From NCBI RefSeq assembly GCF_043290135.1, contig NC_134710.1, positions 136,670,155 through 136,734,154 on the forward strand: DNA of 64,000 bases. The letters are read 5' to 3'. Below, piece by piece: positions 23,366 through 33,889 of the stretch. Under the pieces are notes generated by a model. It had not been told where the DNA came from, made no database searches, and saw only the letters and a program-made list of their open reading frames with translations. The translations under genes were made by a program, and so were the position numbers. Numbering within the stretch: position 1 is the stretch's first letter; the number at the start of each line of letters is the position of its first letter. Source of the DNA: Rhipicephalus microplus (taxonomy: Eukaryota > Arthropoda > Arachnida > Ixodida > Ixodidae).

Positions 23366-23491
23366 TAAATTACTGGAAGTAAAAAATATTGCAATACGAG
23401 ATTTGCAAAGCGGCTGACCTACCATTAAGCATTAAGGAAGGGAAATGAATTCAAAGAGGTATTTTTGCAGTGTGGTAAAATAATATAAATA
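23030..23491. repeat. A / inverted A / A foldback (118 bp unit, three copies)
   Basis: Copy 1 (23030-23147, plus sense), copy 2 (23158-23275, inverted) and copy 3 (23364-23481, plus sense) are the same 118 bp unit beginning GCTAAATTACTGG. Copies 1 and 2 match perfectly and are separated by 10 bp. Copies 2 and 3 are separated by a second (TA)n run and differ at one base (23427, A in place of C). The 10 bp spacer 23148-23157 is the reverse complement of 23482-23491, so copy 2 plus the spacer is an inverted duplication of copy 3 plus its right flank. The unit encodes nothing recognisable. Confidence 0.95.
23276..23363. repeat. (TA)44 microsatellite, second run
   Basis: An uninterrupted TA run of 88 bp at the centre of the copy 2 / copy 3 palindrome. 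Because TA repeats are self-complementary, the two strands give the same peptide when translated through this region. Confidence 0.97.
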
Positions 23492-24795
23492 CTATTCAGC
23501 AAGTAATTACCCCTTTCCGTAGGTCTGCGGACAAAGAGAATGTGTTTTTATAAAGGTGAAGGTGATGGGGAATAAACTTGATTTAAAAAAAAAAGCATTC
23601 CCCCTGCCCACCGTCTATTTTAACATTTGACAATAATAAAAATACGCACTTTTGCGCTAATTTCAAGATTGATTTCCAGTGAAGCAGTGATTCTAACTCA
23701 CTGATTTTAAAAGCAGTTCAAAGGATAAGCACGCTGCAGTAACTATACACCCAAACGCTTTCCAAAACTGAAATGTAGTAATAGCGCAGTCCTCTACACA
23801 CGTTGAACGTTTTGAGGAGTGTTCGTCAGAATTTCACTGAGAAGTGTGACTTTCTATGTGCTGCTTACAAACAATATTGGTTGCAAGATTGTTTGACGGC
23901 CAATCGAACAACACCGATTGATTGATTTAAGACTGATTGATTTAAACGCTGGGCATGCTGTTCAGCTGTAGCAGGAGGCAGGTGCATACAAGTTTGCGGA
24001 AGAATTCGCAACGCGGGCTCCCCCGTTTGCACAATTCTAGGGGACTAAAGAGTATAGCCACTGTATTCAGTGAGTCACCTAATGTGCATTGCAGGAATGG
24101 TGAAGGAGACAATGTGCGCATCCAATAAAGGAGAAAAGAACACAAGCCACCATTAGCCATCCAGTGCAAGATGGCGAATCGATACCTTGTAAACACGAGG
24201 CTCGGGGGAGTCGAATAATCCTCAGAGTTCTGTTCTGCTCGGTTCTAACTGACTTGCTACGGAGAGATTGGAGTTTATATGTCCCCTTGGCTTCTTGATT
24301 TTTAAATGTGCTGCCGCGAAGAGAAAAAAAAAGTGTTCCTCTAAAAAAAAGGAAAGGTAAAGAAAAAGTATGAAGCAAAATAAATATGTGAGTATAATAA
24401 ATTGGCAATTTACAGTTCACGTGCAGGAGCTCGCATACTTTATTACTGCGGTCTCTTGAAGTTGTACCTGAGCTGGCTAGGTGATGTTTGCCACACATCC
24501 TGTCGCTTCAGAATGCTTCGCACTAAATGTTTCGCACATCACGTGGAAGTTCATTCAAAGTGAAGCCAGTCGCAGCCTCCCTAAATTGCTTCGTGCTAAT
24601 CGTGTGAACTTCATGTTTCCTTGCGTGATGCACGCTGTTTGGCGTGCGATGGATCACATAAGAATTTCTAACCGGGCGGCACCCAACGAATCCGGGACAT
24701 ATAGGTGTCCAGACAGGGATGCTGCGGGACTCTGGACGTTGCAAGAAAAGTTGGGACAGTCCCGCAAAATTTGGGACGACTGGTAACCCTATCTG
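23492..24795. other. no recognised feature
   Basis: Ordinary sequence without recognisable coding or repeat family. A TTGATTGATTTAA-type direct repeat occurs at about 23918-23945. Confidence 0.35.
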
Positions 24796-24798
24796 AGG

Positions 24799-24920
24799 TC
24801 CGTGTACTTATATTTAGGTGCCGGCTGGGGTTCTCTAAATTTCCCGAACCCTTCACTACGGCGTCTCTAATAATCATATCATGGTTTTGGGGTGTTAAAC
24901 CGGAGATATCATTATCACTC
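24799..24920 (+). mobile_element. headless SINE fragment
   Basis: Starts at TCCGTGTACTTATATTTAGG and continues through the SINE body (CCCTTCACTACGGCGTCTCT, AATCATATCATGGTTTTGGG) to a degenerate GTTAAACC tail. The tRNA-related head is absent. The start point is nearly the same as in the copies at 30666 and 51111. Confidence 0.7.
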
Positions 24921-25515
24921 GGACCAAGCCGCGAGTCTAAGTGAGCCTGAGTAAACAACAATTTGGGTGAATTTGAGTCCGATGAAGTGAGCTCAGTCGA
25001 GAAAAAAATTCAATAAGCCTGAGCCGTAGTCAGTCCATTTGAGGTAAATGTTGGCGAGCCTGAGCTCGAGACCTATTTCGGAAGTGAGTCTGAGTGATCT
25101 ACAAATCTTTTGTCGACCCATGGTCTAGTGAATTTTTCAATAAAAGCCGTACGTCTACTCACGATTATAATAACGTCTACTCACGCATACATAACGCACC
25201 AGCGCTCATACACAGGTTCAATATATTGAACTGAGAAGTCCATAATAGATGCATGGGCAAATATTTCACGGCCAAGTGATTAAAAACACGCACGAGTCAT
25301 CTATTTCAATAAAAAACGTCCTTAATGGATTGAAACCACGGCTAACTCGAATTTCACGGCACGAGATCAAAAGGCATCAGGCACCGAATACGCGAAGTAG
25401 TGGTGTTAAAGAGCAGTGGCACCGCAGTCCCAAAACCTAAATAAACGCTAACAGACGCGTGGGTCGAAACATTCAGACTCACTCAGGCTCATGTCGAGCC
25501 ACGAGTCCGAGGAAT
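24921..25515. other. possible repeat with inverted GAGCCTGAG-rich ends
   Basis: The left part has GAGTCTAAGTGAGCCTGAGT (24932-24951) and several related GAGCCTGAG strings. The right part (25469-25513) has the opposite orientation, GACTCACTCAGGCTCA. This suggests a foldback or MITE-like repeat of about 590 bp, but the ends are too degenerate to define and nothing is encoded. Confidence 0.3.
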
Positions 25516-26566
25516 GTTCTTGCCATGTTCTTGCCCAGGTACAGGGGCTTTAAGAGCTATAGAGGACTGCTGGCTAATTCCGCAAAGCACATTCGGCCCG
25601 TGGGTGACGGTTTCCAAATTTGAGAAAACCGGCTTATCGCGCGATGTCAACCACGCGACACGCATAAGCGGCGCCGCGAAAGAGGGGGTAATAAGGGAGG
25701 AGGTGGACGGTGTGGCGAGGGTGTTGCGGCGACGATAAATGAGCGCCACTACTTTCCTACGGCTCGGGGCTTTCCTACACCTAGAGAAGAGGGAGGGGGA
25801 AGCCGGGGCAAAGTGTGTAGCGCCATCTCTCGGGCTCCTTGCGAAGCAGAACACTACTATCGGGCAGCGCACAGTTCCGGAGTTCGCTCCCCTAAAGTAT
25901 TCTTGCACCGTGGTGCAAAGTAAAATATACAATCTAAACGACTGAAATTTTAAACTGCAAGCATTCTTCGACAATGTGAGACGAACGGTGTGCTTAGGAA
26001 CCATTGCTGAAAACCCTTCATGGATATATAGCTTGCGATTGACAACGTGCAGCACTCGGCAAAAGCTAAACTTTCGTTCAATGTGCGTTTAATTGTCATA
26101 CCCTCGCATGCTATATTTTAGTCGACTGTGTAGTCCTATCATATTACTGATAGGACTAAATGGTCATGTATGCCAGACCTTGAAGGCTGAAGTTTTTATG
26201 TAAGTAAATATTGCGTTGTACCTTCGACTTGCTCTGAAGGAGTTGCAGTAGTCAGAGAAAAAAGTCACATTTTCGCTAAAAGGGCGAAGCTATGAATGTG
26301 ATAGCAACATATTCGAATGTTTTACGAAGTAAGGCTAGCATTTTTAGGAGCAATAATAATTGTAGTAAACATGCGAATGCTAAGTAACCAAGTTTCCTGC
26401 GGCGCGGCCACAGTAGATGGCCACAAGGCTCGTGCGCAGTGACGGCGTTGATATACGAAGTGAGGCTGGTAGCCTACTCATTTAGATCCGATCTCACGCA
26501 ACTCTAAGCAACGCTGGTGCAAGAGAACACGGCCATTTCAGGTACACTCCTCGCACCGTTCGCGCG
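25516..26566. other. no recognised gene
   Basis: A moderately GC-rich stretch at 25540-25900 gives long overlapping frames without family resemblance. The rest is AT-rich and carries the 26131-26158 hairpin. Confidence 0.35.
26131..26158. repeat. 11 bp perfect hairpin, 6 nt loop
   Basis: TAGTCCTATCA (26131-26141), loop TATTAC, then TGATAGGACTA (26148-26158). There is no T-run, gene end or other sign of a terminator role. Confidence 0.85.
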
Positions 26567-26762
<196 letters not shown>

Positions 26763-26813
26763 TTAGCAGCCGAGTACATAGTACCTTAGGCACTAGACCA
26801 CCACGGCGGGGCG
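26763..26813 (-). mobile_element. SINE head fragment abutting a microsatellite
   Basis: On the minus strand this is the tRNA-like beginning of the SINE, CCCCGCCGTGGTGGTCTAGT, then GCCTAAGGTAC and CTCGGCTGCTA. The B box and the body are missing; the compound microsatellite begins exactly where they should continue. The A-box region is retained. Confidence 0.75.
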
Positions 26814-27749
26814 AAGAAAGCTTCTCATTAACCAGACTTTTGTTGTAGCACTGCCTGCAATCATCGATGAAGGCTTTGTTTTGAACTCTTATATAAGATT
26901 TTCATATTTTTACCGAGGCAAGAACATGTGCGCAAACGTGGTAAACACAGTGTCGTGCAAAGCACCGTCGGCAACTAAGCTTTCTTGACTAGAGTTATTG
27001 TCCCACATTTCATGGTGAACAGAATGAGAAAAAAAAAACGTATGCGTATAAGGTGCGAACGGTGGGACTTTACTAATCGCGCAGATATTCGGGCTTTCTG
27101 CGTTATTTCTTTCTCTCTTTTTTTGTAATATGCAGATGACAAAGATATAAATTAGTAGTTCAGTCACACTACAGCAGTGCGTAGCAGGCCGAATACAAGC
27201 TAACCACGAACAACACAGGAAATGCGAGATATGGTGCGAAAGCGTGAAGAGAGTCACCCAGGGTGAGCATCCCTACAAAAGACAAAATGCGTTTTACACG
27301 CGGGTAATGTTAATGTCGCATATGCGTCGTGCACCGATTCAGTAGAGAAGAGAGTATACCCACAGTAACAGTAGTCAACGCATTTTATCCGCCGACAAAC
27401 GGCTCTCTGACCGCACGCAACGAAGCGCTGCTGCATGTATTTGTATACTCGCCGACGACCGCCTATCCACACTTGTGCAGGGATGATGCTGCCACCTATA
27501 GCCCGATCTCGCCGCGAATAAAGTAGCACCCCCCCCCCCCCCTTCTGTTCGCTGGCGAGACAAGCGCGCGCGCAGACGAGCGCGGCAGCAGAGACGATGT
27601 TCACTCCGCAGTTAGAGGAGGCTATCGCATCATCCCACGAATATAAATATACATACATATACATATACGTGAATGACGGTGGTGGTGGCGGTGACGGCAA
27701 AAACCAGCCGAGATTGTCCGTATATTTTATTGCAATAAAATCAAAGCCG
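26814..27749. other. no recognised gene; CpG-richer 27330-27620
   Basis: Includes a C-run at about 27530-27542. Frames through the GC-richer part have no family resemblance. Confidence 0.35.
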
Positions 27750-27990
27750 GTATAGGGTAAGGAGGAGGTATTTGATTTGCTACACTACTCTGGCGAAGGA
27801 GGAAGTAGACTGAACAGGATAAAAGAAGAAGGAAAAGGAGAACAGTGGATGCGAGCGTGTATGTAACAGCATCCATTGGCCCGATCAAAGATGGTCGCAG
27901 AACTCAGTCGTCTTGAAGAAGTGCAGCAGTGCTGGCACGGCCTGCGGCATGGTTGTCTCAACGAGGCAATGCCTGATGCCTGAATTTCTT
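27750..27990 (-). mobile_element. I-clade LINE 3' end fragment
   Basis: On the minus strand the last codons read ALLHFFKTTEFCDHL then stop, aligning with the C-terminal ALLYFLRTTRLHDRL-stop of the LINE at 51.4-53.4 kb. This is followed by a pyrimidine-rich 3' UTR and the family-type string GTAGTGTAGCAAATC. It is a short 5'-truncated copy. Confidence 0.6.
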
Positions 27991-28000
27991 CTACAGCTAA

Positions 28001-29112
28001 CTATCTATCGTCCATGAGCTTTAAAGCAGTACACAATGTCGGTCTTCGGTTTTCATGAAATGGAAAGCAAACGAGCGCATGGGTTGTAACCAGGAATTGC
28101 ATTGCATCTGAATTCACCAAAAAAAAAAACAATGTTTCCACGGATGTGCAACATCATTTGCCTCGCCTTTCGTTCTCTTTTCGTTTCTTATATTCTTCGT
28201 GCAGGAAACCAGATGAAACATCAGTAGCCTTGTTACCTTTTTTTTTCTATTTCTTTTTGCACCTTCATATTTTATTGCTTGTCACAGTGAAGCTGCCACC
28301 ACAGGCGTTAGACTCTATTTATGGTGCGTACAGTTCTCATACCACGCGTTTATTCGTCAGGCAAGTTTTAGAGAACACCCTGTATATAATTAACAAACGC
28401 AGTTCATAGTCAAGCATACTGCAGCTTATAACATTCGAAAGAGAGGGAAACGGACGTGTGCATGTTGCCACTCCAGGCTAAGGGGAAGGATGCTCCACTG
28501 TTCATAAATGAGCTGGGTGTTTTAATTTGCACATTTCAAGCCGCCACGGGCCCGTCAAAGAATGGCACAACACGATGAGGATTAGCGTGTGTCGATGGGA
28601 TTACTGCTGTACGCCCACCAGCTGCCGAGCTTACTGCTAATCTCCTCATTACGCGGGACAAGACCACTGCCCGGAAAAGTACTTTCACGCGCAACGATTT
28701 GTAGTCAGAACGGGAATATGACGCTCGAGGTGTAGCTTTTATTTTCAGTTTATTTCTCAATATTTCTTTCTGTCAGCTGTAAGCTTGTTCATTACCGCAG
28801 CCGTCTTTTTGCAAATGCCCAGTTATGCCGGCGACGTTTTCTGCAACATTAAAGCGGCTCTAGAGTAAAGGAAGTAAAACGAGGAAACTAATCCCCTAAA
28901 GGATTTCGCATTTCTTTAGTTCTGCTATGGCGCTTAAATAAGAACGTCCGCATCATATTCTTCTTTTCGTAGGACATATGCTTTTGTCTTTTTTTATTGA
29001 ATTGCACAGATTACTGATGACAAGTACTAGCGCTAAATTATTGAAGTGAGTGAGTGATGAATGAGTGAGTGTGAATGAGTGAATGAGTCCAACCTACTGA
29101 TTTCATCCTAAT
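28001..29112. other. no recognised gene
   Basis: Ordinary sequence; an imperfect (GAGT)n/(GAAT)n tract lies at 29042-29090. Confidence 0.35.
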
Positions 29113-29119
29113 CATCACC

Positions 29120-29341
29120 CGCTCCGGTGGTGTAGCCAGGCATGTTGGTCGGCTGCCGACCCGAAGGTCGAGGGGTTCGATCCCCGCCGTGGTGTTCGCA
29201 TTCTTATGGAGACGAAGTGTAGAGACCTGTGCGCTGTGCGACGGTTGTGCACGTGAAATAACACCAGGTGATCAACATATTCGGAGCACTTTACTACTGC
29301 GTCCCTAATATTTTGGGACGTAAGACCCCATCAATTATTAC
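29120..29341 (+). mobile_element. tRNA-derived SINE, second subfamily
   Basis: The head reads GCTCCGGTGGTGTAGCCAGG, with a good B box GGTTCGATCCC near 29176-29186 and the first half of a tRNA-like fold. The body (CGAAGTGTAGAGACCTGTGC, TGCACGTGAAATAACACCAGG, CGTCCCTAATATTTTGGGAC) ends in a GTAAGACCCC tail. This differs from the Ruka-like copies at 42.7 and 47.4 kb between B box and body. A short direct repeat CATCACC flanks it (29113-29119 and 29342-29348), a weak candidate duplication. Confidence 0.8.
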
Positions 29342-29348
29342 CATCACC

Positions 29349-30118
29349 ACGCTAATGTTTGCAGCAAGATTAATGATTTTTTCGCAAAAATCGGATATTA
29401 TTCTTCTAGAACGGTCTCATTCCGTCTAATTTATACCTGCAAGCTTCCAATACTTCACCATATCACCTATTTCTCTGTCGTTCTCGACTGCATTTCACTT
29501 CCCTTGCCATTTGTCCGGCTTTTCTGTTCAAGTTATCTGACACTCAGGTAATACGGCTTGCCCTGCGCTGTTTTTCCCTCTAGTTCACAACGCTGCCCTC
29601 CCTGCTCTGTTATCTCTCAATTGCACACCGCTGCCCTCCCGCACTCCTATGCCTCTGACGACAAATAAAAGTTTCCGGGTGAAATCATTTTTGCATTTTG
29701 CACTGCAATAAGCACGGCAGGCAGGCAGGACGCAAGGCGACCGCTTCAATAATGCCTCATACAGATGCGTAACTGCATGTGCACGAAGCTGTGTTAGACG
29801 CAGGCACAGCTTTTTTTTTTCATAAAGAATATGGTATAAATATCTGAACTGTATGTTGCATATAATGAATAAATGAATAAACCAATTAATTCATCCTTTC
29901 TTTCAGCACGGCCATAAACAAATCCAAAAATTGGAGTGCTGCGAGGTACCCATGTATTAAATAAACAATAAAAAAAGTCAGATGTGATTGAAAGTCATGA
30001 AAAAGAAAAGTGAACTGTGGGACATATCTAACACGAATGAGCGAATGTAAAGGAAAATGGTGATATACTGAGAGTCTACTCTTAATAAATCGCAAAATAA
30101 ATACAAAAAAAATGTTAA
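29349..30118. other. no recognised feature
   Basis: AT-rich sequence without coding signal or known repeat. Confidence 0.35.
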
Positions 30119-30275
30119 AGCACCCGCCATGGTAGCATATATAGTATTAAGGTAGGGTGTCACACTGCTAAGCTCCAGTTCGGGCTTTGGATTCCCAACC
30201 ACTATGGCTGAATTTCGATTGTGACGAAACGCAAGAACACTTGTAGGTGCACATTAGCGAACCACACGTGGTTAA
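30119..30275 (+). mobile_element. strongly diverged SINE
   Basis: CACCCGCCATGGTAGCATAT aligns with the SINE head. A degenerate B box TTCGGGCTTTGGATTCCC and a body remnant GTGCACATTAGCGAACCACA followed by CGTGGTTAAAA keep the order of the family. Identity is low, so this is an old copy. Confidence 0.5.
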
Positions 30276-30648
30276 AAGCAGATGACTGTGAGGCACGCAC
30301 CCACTAGGACGTGCTTTAAAAAGTCATGTGGTGATTTAGACATGCTAGATCTCGGAATATAGTTTAGTTTTTAAATACTAAGAAAGGGACAAAACTTGAG
30401 CAATCATGGAAACCTGTTAAAAAAGCGCGAAGCTGCAAAAGTAAGAATGACTCAGCTATAATAAAAAAAGTTCCAGTTCCACCTCGAGGGCGAAGGAATG
30501 AATGCAATAGCAAGAAATTGAACGGCAAGCAGCTATGAACTTGCTGCGCGCTGCTCAAGCACAAAGAAAGACGCACGGAAAGAACGCACAGGTAAACACA
30601 GGACCAGTGCGAACTCTCACAGTTGTTTCTTCAACTAGTTCCCACTCT

Positions 30649-30807
30649 AGCTCTTTTAGCTCCTGCGCCTGTGCTCAGATTCGGGTGCACGTTAAAGAAC
30701 CCCAGCTGGTCAAAATTTCCGGAGTCCTTTAATAGGGCGTCTCTCATAAGCATATGGTGGTTTTGGGTAGTGAAACTTCACATATCAATCAGCTGTTTTA
30801 GCTCCTG
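30649..30807 (+). mobile_element. 5'-truncated SINE with 17 bp target duplication
   Basis: The SINE body 30666-30790 (CCTGTGCTCAGATTCGGGTG to CATATCAATC) lacks the tRNA head. It is bracketed by AGCTCTTTTAGCTCCTG (30649-30665) and AGCTGTTTTAGCTCCTG (30791-30807), one mismatch in 17, a convincing target-site duplication. This copy was therefore inserted already truncated. Confidence 0.9.
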
Positions 30808-31524
30808 TTGCAAGCGCGGCCGCTGCAGCGAGCAAACTGAGCTGCAGGGGGCGGAACGTAAGAGCCGAGATCTATAGCGTGCGCATCCCTTGAGCACGCA
30901 TCTCTCTTGGGTTCAGCGCATGCGCAGTCTAGCTCCTTCTCACCCGCGGCGAGTGCTCAACTAAAGTTCTCTAGAATCATGGAGAACTAATGGCGAAATT
31001 ATACAAGGAAGCACGCTGCGGATTGATGGATTGCAGGTGCAAATCTTTGGTCAGCGCGCTCTGAAACGTTTTCTTGTGAACTATTTTTATTGGCGTCTTT
31101 TATTAATTAATATAAGCATACATGTACATATACGGCACACGACGGCGAAGGCGAAAATACGCCAGGGGTGGGCATAGCGTTGCTTTCTTTTTTTAAACGA
31201 ATCTGCCCAGTACGAGTTACAGGTATTTGTTGTACGCGGAAATTGCTGTCTGTTTTCCCTCGCCGCGATGAGCACGCTGGAAACTAAGCAGGTAGGAATG
31301 AAATGAGGGAAAGAAGTTACGTCACGTGCGCGTCATGACTGAGTACGTTTTTTTTTCTTTCGCACGGCTTACTTTTAGAATGATCCCGACTGCACGAGTG
31401 AGCACCGGGTTGCCTGCCACGGTGGCTTCGGTAACTATGCAGCTCACAATAGTGAAATAAGTCAAAGGCCATAAACTTGGGCACATAGAAAGATGAGGGA
31501 ACGATTTCTAGCTGTATTTAATAA
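30808..31524. other. no recognised feature
   Basis: Ordinary sequence with no recognisable coding or repeat content. Confidence 0.35.
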
Positions 31525-31767
31525 TTAATTGTAAATTTCGGGCCCCGTGCTACGCAATAATGAATGGATTGCGAGTTCGCAGGAGCTTCGACTATACGAA
31601 ATGCAGTGTTTTCTGATCATGCTGTAAAAATGTTGCAGGGCTACCTTACTGGTGTCACTGATATAGTTGTTTGATTCATATGTGCCACTCCAGATCACAG
31701 CGTATTCAATCTGGGGAAGACAATCTCTGGTATACAATTGAAAAAAAAGGGTGTTGGAGAACTTCAT
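31525..31767 (-). pseudogene. LINE reverse transcriptase C-terminal fragment
   Basis: An open 80-residue minus-strand frame contains CLPQIEYAVIWSGTY, resembling the LxPxLEYASxVWxPY block that follows the RT palm in non-LTR elements, and ends in frame. There are no catalytic residues in this piece. It could belong to the same insertion as the LINE tail at 31866, although the expected RNase H part between them is missing. Confidence 0.4.
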
Positions 31768-31893
31768 TCTATCGGTGTTCTACAAACAAAGCTGATAGAT
31801 GGAAGAACCACCTGGGCAACGCGCATATTGTGAGAGGAAAAGTACACAATGTATTAAAAGAAGTAGAGAGATGAAGAGGAAGTCCACGAGGTT

Positions 31894-31906
31894 AACCAGT
31901 TTTAGC
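31894..31906. repeat. target-site duplication of the nested SINE (left)
   Basis: AACCAGTTTTAGC, identical to 32160-32172. Confidence 0.93.
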
Positions 31907-32159
31907 CTTGATTGATTTGATTGATACGTGGGGTTTAACGTCCCAAAACCACCATATGATTATAAGAGACGCCGTAGTGGAGGGCTCAGGAAATTTCGAC
32001 CACCTGGGGTTCTTTAACGTGCACCCAAATCTGAGCACACGGGCCTAGAACATTTCCGCCTCCATGCATCGGAAATGCAGCCGCTGCAGCCTGGATTTGA
32101 TCCCGCGACCTGCGGGTCAGTAGCCGAGTAACGTAGCCACTAGACCACCGCGGTGGGGC
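31907..32159 (-). mobile_element. complete Ruka-like SINE nested in a LINE tail
   Basis: In minus orientation the element starts GCCCCACCGCGGTGGTCTAG (tRNA-like head with A box), has a B-box region GGATCAAATCC that is mutated from GGTTCGAATCC, then the body CCTCCACTACGGCGTCTCTT and an ATCAATC-rich tail. A perfect 13 bp duplication flanks it. One internal 3-4 bp insertion (CATGCATCGG) distinguishes it from other copies. Confidence 0.93.
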
Positions 32160-32172
32160 AACCAGTTTTAGC
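32160..32172. repeat. target-site duplication of the nested SINE (right)
   Basis: AACCAGTTTTAGC, identical to 31894-31906. Confidence 0.93.
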
Positions 32173-32290
32173 TTCCAGTTTGCTACCCGGCACTGGAATG
32201 CGGAAAAAGGGGCCAAAAAGACTGCGCAGAGAGAGGGCAAAACAAAAGGGAAAACGCACGCGCGCACACACTGGGAAAAAACAACAGACA

Positions 32291-32820
32291 CATTTGTATC
32301 ATAGTGGCTACAAATACAATCAATCTCGCAACCTTAAATAACGATACACAATTAATAGAGGAACAAAAATAATATGCTTGCTGTTTGCGAGAGAAGTGCA
32401 TGACTTTGGTCCTGGATGTATTCTAAGAGAGGTTATTGCTCTGTCACCCTTTAAAAACAGAAAGAATGCCGCAATCAACAATCAACACTACGAAAGTGCA
32501 AGCACGATCTATGAGCATAACTATTTAGTCTTTTTTTCTAATCATATCGCACGAAAGGAATTCGGTTATTAGCGCACCTTGATATACGATTGATTTGTCA
32601 CGTCACGCTCATTTGCGGGCTTGGTGATTCATCCCGTCGCGGTAGTCGAACTTCACACATTACAAGAGCATTTTAGCGTGCCAAGCTAAAATACAGTATC
32701 CTACCTCAACATCTCTTTACTGAGGTATTAGTTGGTTCACTACAGAAACACTACAAGCAACGTACATACATCTGCCTGCACGTTACCTGCGCAGTCTGTG
32801 TGTGCCTTTACTATATGACC
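32291..32820. other. no recognised feature
   Basis: AT-rich, no coding signal seen. Confidence 0.35.
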
Positions 32821-32964
32821 GAGGAGGAGGAGGAAGGAAGGAAGGAAGGAAGAAGGAAGGAAGGAAGGAAGGAAGGAAGGAAGGAAGAAAGGAAGGAAGG
32901 AAGGAAGGAAGGAAGGAAGGAAGGAAGGAAGGAAGGAAGGAAGGAAGGAAGGAAGGAAGGAAGG
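32821..32964 (+). repeat. (GGAA)n microsatellite
   Basis: About 33 GGAA units with one GAA-type irregularity at about 32850 and another near 32886. It lies at the 3' end of a minus-strand LINE tail and probably grew from it. Confidence 0.95.
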
Positions 32965-33300
32965 ATAGGGAGGTTAGCCATTTCTCAGGCCGGCTGGCTA
33001 CCCTGCACTGGGGAAGGGGCTAAGGGGAATAAATGATAACAGAAGGAAGACGTTGAAGGAGAAAAAAAAGGAAGGAGAACAACAGTACAATCCACGACGC
33101 TGGTTACAGTTGTCTCTAAGACCACTTGCCCGCAAGAAGCGCAACAACGCTCTCAATGCCTTGCGTGCCGAGGACGGTCTTGGCCAGCGTCCCGATACCC
33201 TTTCTTCCGACAATTGGCGATTATCAAGTCTATCTAGAACTTTCGACAGTTCTTTTCTTGGCGCACTGAAGCGAGAACACTCGCAGAGAAGATGGGGGAA
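32965..33300 (-). mobile_element. I-clade LINE C-terminal and 3' UTR fragment
   Basis: The minus strand encodes LSEERVSGRWPRPSSARKAL followed by RALLRFLRASGLRDN and a stop, aligning with LTEEKILGPWTTSSHTRKAT and NALLYFLRTTRLHDRL of the 51.4 kb LINE. The 3' UTR then reaches the family string CAGTGCAGGGTAGCCAGCCG. It is severely 5'-truncated, with only about 60 codons retained. Confidence 0.75.
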
Positions 33301-33489
33301 AATGGCAGTGGCTTAGCTCAGCTATATGCCAGGATATACGTAGCGTTAGCAAAGGTTCAGCTGATTATTCTTAGCTTTCCAGATATCATGCTTACAGCTG
33401 TTCCAATGACACACACACAGTATAGGTATTATGTGGCACATGTATATTTATTTTGCCGGGCAACTACTTCGGGATCCGATGAGTTCAGC

Positions 33490-33889
33490 TTCTCCGCTCT
33501 ACTGCACCGTTGAGCAGCATTTGCACTCTCCTTCTCCATGGCTATACCACAGTGGCAAACGCCAGTCAGAGGCGCTATCAAGCGGCTCCAGCGCAGTGTC
33601 AGATGGCAACTGCACAGGGAAGGCGCGCGCGTCGGCGTCCATATGTCTACCAAAGCTATGACGGCACTCCTCTGGAAAGCGCACACCGGCGGTGGCGAGT
33701 CGCGCGCGGCCGCGGCCGAGGGCGAGGGAGGTGCCGGCTCCGGTGCGTGACACCACTGATCGTCTGCGCAGCGCATCGAATTGCGCGCACACCGGCGGCG
33801 AGCCGCGCGCGGCGGCGGCGAAGTATCATTGCGCATGCGCAGAACAGTGCCACGCGAAATTGGCTCAGCGAGGCCAGTGTAGCTAACGC
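33490..33889. other. CpG-rich block with a ~106 bp direct repeat
   Basis: GC-rich DNA in which GCGCACACCGGCGG is followed by GGCGAGT/CCGCGCGCGG-type sequence at 33679 and again at 33785. Overlapping frames on both strands are long but unsupported. It is joined directly to the broken 3' end of the LINE that starts at 33890. Confidence 0.4.

Larger units (their letters stand above)
31866..32290 (-). mobile_element. I-clade LINE 3' tail interrupted by a SINE
   Basis: The two halves (31866-31906 and 32160-32290) form the characteristic I-clade LINE tail in minus orientation, with GAGGTTAACCAG on one side and TTTGCTACCCGGCACTGG on the other. They are separated by a complete SINE insertion. The same tail type occurs at 51439, 58912 and 32965. 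Confidence 0.75.

Noticed and set aside
23214..23425. Identical 67-residue proteins on both strands
   Set aside because: A consequence of the palindrome and the (TA)n run, not a gene.
29120..29195. Possible functional tRNA gene
   Set aside because: The B box is good, but the rest does not form a complete cloverleaf and the sequence continues directly into the SINE body.
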